This document shows positions 61,747-64,000 of a DNA stretch of 64,000 nucleotides, in pieces (position 1 is the first letter of the stretch; each line of letters begins with the position of its first letter). The stretch covers positions 3,450,001 to 3,514,000 of the forward strand of contig NZ_OY775906.1 of assembly GCF_963675065.1 (NCBI RefSeq). The letters are read 5' to 3'. The DNA comes from an uncultured Draconibacterium sp. Lineage in GTDB: Bacteria > Bacteroidota > Bacteroidia > Bacteroidales > Prolixibacteraceae. Position numbers and translations under genes: made by a program. The notes under the pieces were generated by a model that worked only from the letters and a program-made list of their open reading frames with translations, was not told where the DNA came from and did no database searches.

Positions 61747-62238
61747 TGCTGTTTAAATTGTTTCCTTTTTGTCTGTTTTTACTATATTATGACCGTTTAT
61801 TCCTTATTTAGTTTAATTCAAACGTGTTAAATAGTTGTTAACGTATTTCAGCGCTGTTGGGGGCAGTCAAAAGGTTTGGTTTTTAAGTTGTTCAGATTGT
61901 TTCGTGATTTTCCCATTTCGTAAAAACATTACTACCACAAAATAGGTAGGCTCTAAAAAAAATGCCACCCTCCCGGATGGCATTCTACCAAAACTTAAAA
62001 TCTATGGAAAAAGTGCCTTCTGCTGCTTAATCCATAAGAGTTGTAAAAATAGCGCGATTAGGTTTCTTTACGCATGCAGCAGCAAGTAGGTACTAATTTT
62101 TAATATATTTTAAGATTTAGGTTACCTGAATGTAATCAAATCAGGATAGAAGGTATTACTATTTTTTTGCCAATACTTTGTTATAGCTATTGGTTCGTTT
62201 AACTTTGCTATTTATCAAGTATTAAAAAACTACTTATC
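61747..62238. other. Intergenic region with an orphan minus-strand terminator
   Basis: No coding frame found. The only structure is the hairpin at 61961-61984; the rest is AT-rich. A minus-strand short transcript from about 62090 to 61952 is possible. Confidence 0.6.
61952..61984 (-). terminator. Orphan minus-strand terminator
   Basis: Stem AATGCCA/TGGCATT (61961-61967 with 61978-61984), extended by CC/GG pairs after one mismatch, followed on the minus strand by an eight-U run. No minus-strand gene ends between it and 62994. Confidence 0.65.
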
Positions 62239-62532
62239 ATGAACGAACAAGTAAATCAACCACAAGTGCCACCACCTAATTATTTGGTATTTGCCATTCT
62301 TACTACCCTGTTTTGTGGTAAAATTTTTGGAATAGTAGCTATTGTTTTTGCCGCGCAGGTGAATTCGCACTGGAATGCCGGAAATTACGAGGCAGCCCTG
62401 TCGGCCAGTAGAAATGCAAAAATATGGGCCTGGGTGTCGTTTGCTGCCGGTTTGGCCTGGGTAATTCTAGCTGTAATACTATCGATTTTTGGTGTACTCG
62501 CAGGAATAATGCAGGGAGCTTTTAATTTTTAG
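62239..62532 (+). CDS. CD225/dispanin-family small membrane protein
   Basis: 97 residues with a Pro-rich cytosolic N-terminus (QPQVPPPNYLVFAILTTLFCGKIFGIVAIVFAAQVNSHWNAG) and two hydrophobic helices. The arrangement and the NAGNYEAALSASRNAKIWAW segment are typical of bacterial CD225/dispanin proteins. Function in bacteria is unknown. It is followed at 3 bases by a DUF2752 gene, with which such genes commonly pair. Confidence 0.88.
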   Translation: MNEQVNQPQVPPPNYLVFAILTTLFCGKIFGIVAIVFAAQVNSHWNAGNYEAALSASRNAKIWAWVSFAAGLAWVILAVILSIFGVLAGIMQGAFNF

Positions 62533-62535
62533 TGG

Positions 62536-62937
62536 ATGAAAAGAACAATCAATAGTATACTGCTACTCGTAATTATTGGGGTAGCAGTTCTTTTTTTTAT
62601 ACTCGACCCGGCACGGCACGAAATTTTTCCACAGTGTCTGTTTCATTCGTTAACCGGGGGCTATTGCCCGGGATGCGGCTCGCAGCGGGCTTTTCACAGT
62701 TTATTGCATTTAGATTTTGCCGGTGTGATTGGGTATAACTTTTTATTTCTTCCGGCAACGCTTTTTATTTTGTATCATTATCTGTATCCTCTATTGAATA
62801 AAGCTTTCGGATGGAAACTTCCGAACCTGTTTTACAAGAAACAAACGCCAATGATTGTTTTAGCTATAGTTGTTGTGTTTTGGATTACGCGAAATCTGCC
62901 GTGGTATCCGTTTAATGTGCTTGCACCTGTGGGATAG
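62536..62937 (+). CDS. DUF2752 membrane protein
   Basis: 133 residues, three hydrophobic helices, with the hallmark motif GGYCPGCGSQRAFHSLLHLDF (about 43-60) containing CPGCGSQRA and preceded by FHSLT. The conserved Cys pair and His suggest metal or redox binding, unproven. Cotranscribed with the dispanin gene (3-base gap). Confidence 0.88.
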   Translation: MKRTINSILLLVIIGVAVLFFILDPARHEIFPQCLFHSLTGGYCPGCGSQRAFHSLLHLDFAGVIGYNFLFLPATLFILYHYLYPLLNKAFGWKLPNLFYKKQTPMIVLAIVVVFWITRNLPWYPFNVLAPVG

Positions 62938-62941
62938 GCAC

Positions 62942-62972
62942 AAAAAAAACGGATGCGAAAACGCACCCGTTT
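62942..62972. terminator. Terminator between DUF2752 and sugar isomerase genes
   Basis: Stem AAACGG-ATGCG/CGCA-CCCGTTT with a short A-rich loop, an A-run on the left and TTTA on the right. Mainly effective for the minus-strand gene ending at 62994. Confidence 0.6.
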
Positions 62973-62993
62973 ATCTATTCAATTTGGTTAGGA

Positions 62994-63926
62994 TCACTTC
63001 ACGAATGAAGCATCATTTAAATAATCGAAACATTTTTCAACACCTTCAAACTGTGTCATACTTCCGCCTCTGATTCCTTCCAGTTCCACATAAAAACCTT
63101 CCAGACCATTTTTGTATGCTTTGTTAAAGATGTTTTTAAAGTTCATCATTCCCGACTGGCCAAGAACCGAACGGTCTTTAATATGAAGGACAGGGAATCT
63201 GCCGGCATACTTCTCGAAGTATTCCAACGGATCGTTAGCCCCCATAACTGTCCAGTAAACATCCATTTCGAAAAATACCAAATCCGGATCGGTACCATTC
63301 AGAAACAAGTCGTAAATTACGTCACCCACAGGCATCCATGGATTCTGTTGTTTATCCTTGTCTTCAGGTTTTACAACACGTCCGAATTCCATGCTATGGT
63401 TATGATAACCAAACTTAATTCCGGCTGATTTTGCAATTTCACCGGCCTGGTTAAACGATTCGCAAACCACTTTTACGGCATCATGTGTTGGCACATTTGG
63501 CATCATTGGCTGAACCAAAGTTTTCACCCCAAATTTCACATGGTCTTCAACGGTTTGTTTCCAGAAATCGGCGATCTCACCCAGTTTATCTTTCGTGATA
63601 TCACGAGTGGGAGGATTTACGTGTGAGCTGGTAATTTTCAAACCTGCATCATCAGCCAGTTTTTTGTATTCTTCAACCGAATACTCACCCATTTTGCGAT
63701 TGCCGTAACCCGCCAACTCAATGGTGCTGTAGCCGATATCCTTTATTTTTTTCAAGCCATTAGGAACATCAGCAGTCAATTCCCTTCCCAGAGAATAAAT
63801 TTGTAAACCAATTTCCTTTTTCCCCATACCAACCATAGCGGCAGCACTGGCAGGCTTTATGGAGCCAGCTACCATACCTCCGGCGGTAAGCAGGCCCATT
63901 CTTTTCAGAAATTCTCTTTTATTCAT
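62994..63926 (-). CDS. Exported sugar phosphate isomerase/epimerase-like (TIM-barrel) protein
   Basis: 310 residues with an export signal resembling a Tat motif (NKREFLKRMGLLTAGG, KR variant) and Ala-rich cleavage region (KPASAAA). The AP-endonuclease-2/xylose-isomerase-like TIM barrel shows IGLQIYSLGRELTAD, GYSTIELAGYG, TSSHVNPP, KFGYHNHSMEFG and DLVFFEMDVYW; metal ligands include the Glu/His residues in these strands. It likely acts on a sugar in the periplasm. A gene fragment on the same strand starts 20 bases upstream (63947-64000). Confidence 0.85.
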   Translation of the reverse strand: MNKREFLKRMGLLTAGGMVAGSIKPASAAAMVGMGKKEIGLQIYSLGRELTADVPNGLKKIKDIGYSTIELAGYGNRKMGEYSVEEYKKLADDAGLKITSSHVNPPTRDITKDKLGEIADFWKQTVEDHVKFGVKTLVQPMMPNVPTHDAVKVVCESFNQAGEIAKSAGIKFGYHNHSMEFGRVVKPEDKDKQQNPWMPVGDVIYDLFLNGTDPDLVFFEMDVYWTVMGANDPLEYFEKYAGRFPVLHIKDRSVLGQSGMMNFKNIFNKAYKNGLEGFYVELEGIRGGSMTQFEGVEKCFDYLNDASFVK

Positions 63927-63946
63927 TTAATTTTTAGTTGGTTGAT

Positions 63947-64000
63947 TTATAATTTATACGAACCACGATATTGGTAATCATACAAACGGTGATCCCAGGC
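63947..64000 (-). CDS. C-terminal fragment of a gene running off the window
   Basis: On the minus strand the last 17 codons of an open frame end DHRLYDYQYRGSYKL then TAA. The aromatic, basic end looks like a real protein C-terminus and the gap to the isomerase start is only 20 bases, so the two probably share a transcript. A Gfo/Idh/MocA-type partner would be usual for such isomerases, but the visible fragment is too short to identify. Confidence 0.45.
   Translation of the reverse strand, partial: AWDHRLYDYQYRGSYKL

Noticed and set aside
1..64000. Complete tRNA, rRNA, CRISPR array, prophage or transposase
   Set aside because: No cloverleaf-type T-loop motifs, rRNA segments, regular spacer arrays, phage structural genes or transposase motifs were recognised in either strand by reading; a dedicated tRNA/rRNA scan was not run.

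Overview
The window is chromosomal DNA of a member of the Bacteroidota, most likely a Marinilabiliales/Prolixibacteraceae-type organism. This is inferred from gene content: TonB-dependent receptors with carboxypeptidase-like N-terminal domains, a BlaR1-type peptidase carrying plug-like repeats, GH97, DUF2202, Big_5 lipoproteins and PorT-like proteins. Several genes also have TAnnTTTG-type -7 promoter elements typical of the phylum. No rRNA, tRNA, CRISPR array, prophage or transposase gene was seen.

Region 1 (0-13 kb) is the most coherent system. A minus-strand operon (5184 to 551) encodes a DUF4405 membrane protein, an ECF sigma factor, its zinc-finger anti-sigma factor, a CnrX/Spy-like membrane-anchored periplasmic sensor, a second Spy-like protein with an Arg/Gly/Asn-rich tail and two DUF2202 ferritin-like proteins. 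Three promoter-like sites in this operon (5222-5246, 3719-3743, 1236-1260) share the pattern CAAGTTTTT-N10-GTGTCA on the minus strand with invariant spacing. A fourth near-perfect copy (12794-12818) lies in front of a CzcCBA-type RND metal-efflux operon (12664 to 7095). This looks like a CnrYXH-style envelope/metal stress regulon. A tripartite HipBST-like toxin-antitoxin operon, with four palindromic operators spaced 41/41/40 bp, sits between the two operons.

Region 2 (13-32 kb) starts with a single gene cassette that has attC-like ends (13135-13867) and no integrase nearby. After it come a membrane-anchored thioredoxin, a PPDK/PEP-synthase regulatory protein, a penicillin-acylase-family Ntn hydrolase, DUF2147, a radical SAM protein, two convergent TonB receptors with CxxC in the plug (one preceded by a His-rich secreted peptide), a Big_5 lipoprotein, RNase R and a TetR regulator.

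Region 3 (32-47 kb) carries a GHL10-type glycosidase, an SRAP (YedK/HMCES) protein, a candidate structured ncRNA (about 35275-35492), an SDR epimerase, a PNPOx-like protein, DnaG, a sirtuin, a PorT-like barrel and a group III truncated globin. A sulfur cluster follows: a split YeeE/YedE transporter, two rhodanese-fold proteins that lack the catalytic Cys, and a tandem rhodanese lipoprotein with both Cys. ComF closes the region.

Region 4 (47-64 kb) has an unusual NapC/NirT tetraheme cytochrome fused to a SUMF1-like domain, Tat-dependent Gfo/Idh/MocA and sugar-isomerase proteins, a Crp/Fnr regulator with a CRP-like box at its own promoter, another rhodanese, an UlaG-like metallo-beta-lactamase-fold hydrolase, GH97, and a BlaI/BlaR1 pair. 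The BlaR1-like protein has four plug-like repeats and three 20-bp-phased operators precede blaI. A TonB/OMP_b-brl receptor, a dispanin + DUF2752 pair and a terminal fragment running off the window complete it. Dispersed hairpin repeats (GTCATTTCGA...TCGAAATGAC and TCCCGAT...ATCGGGA types) lie in several intergenic gaps.
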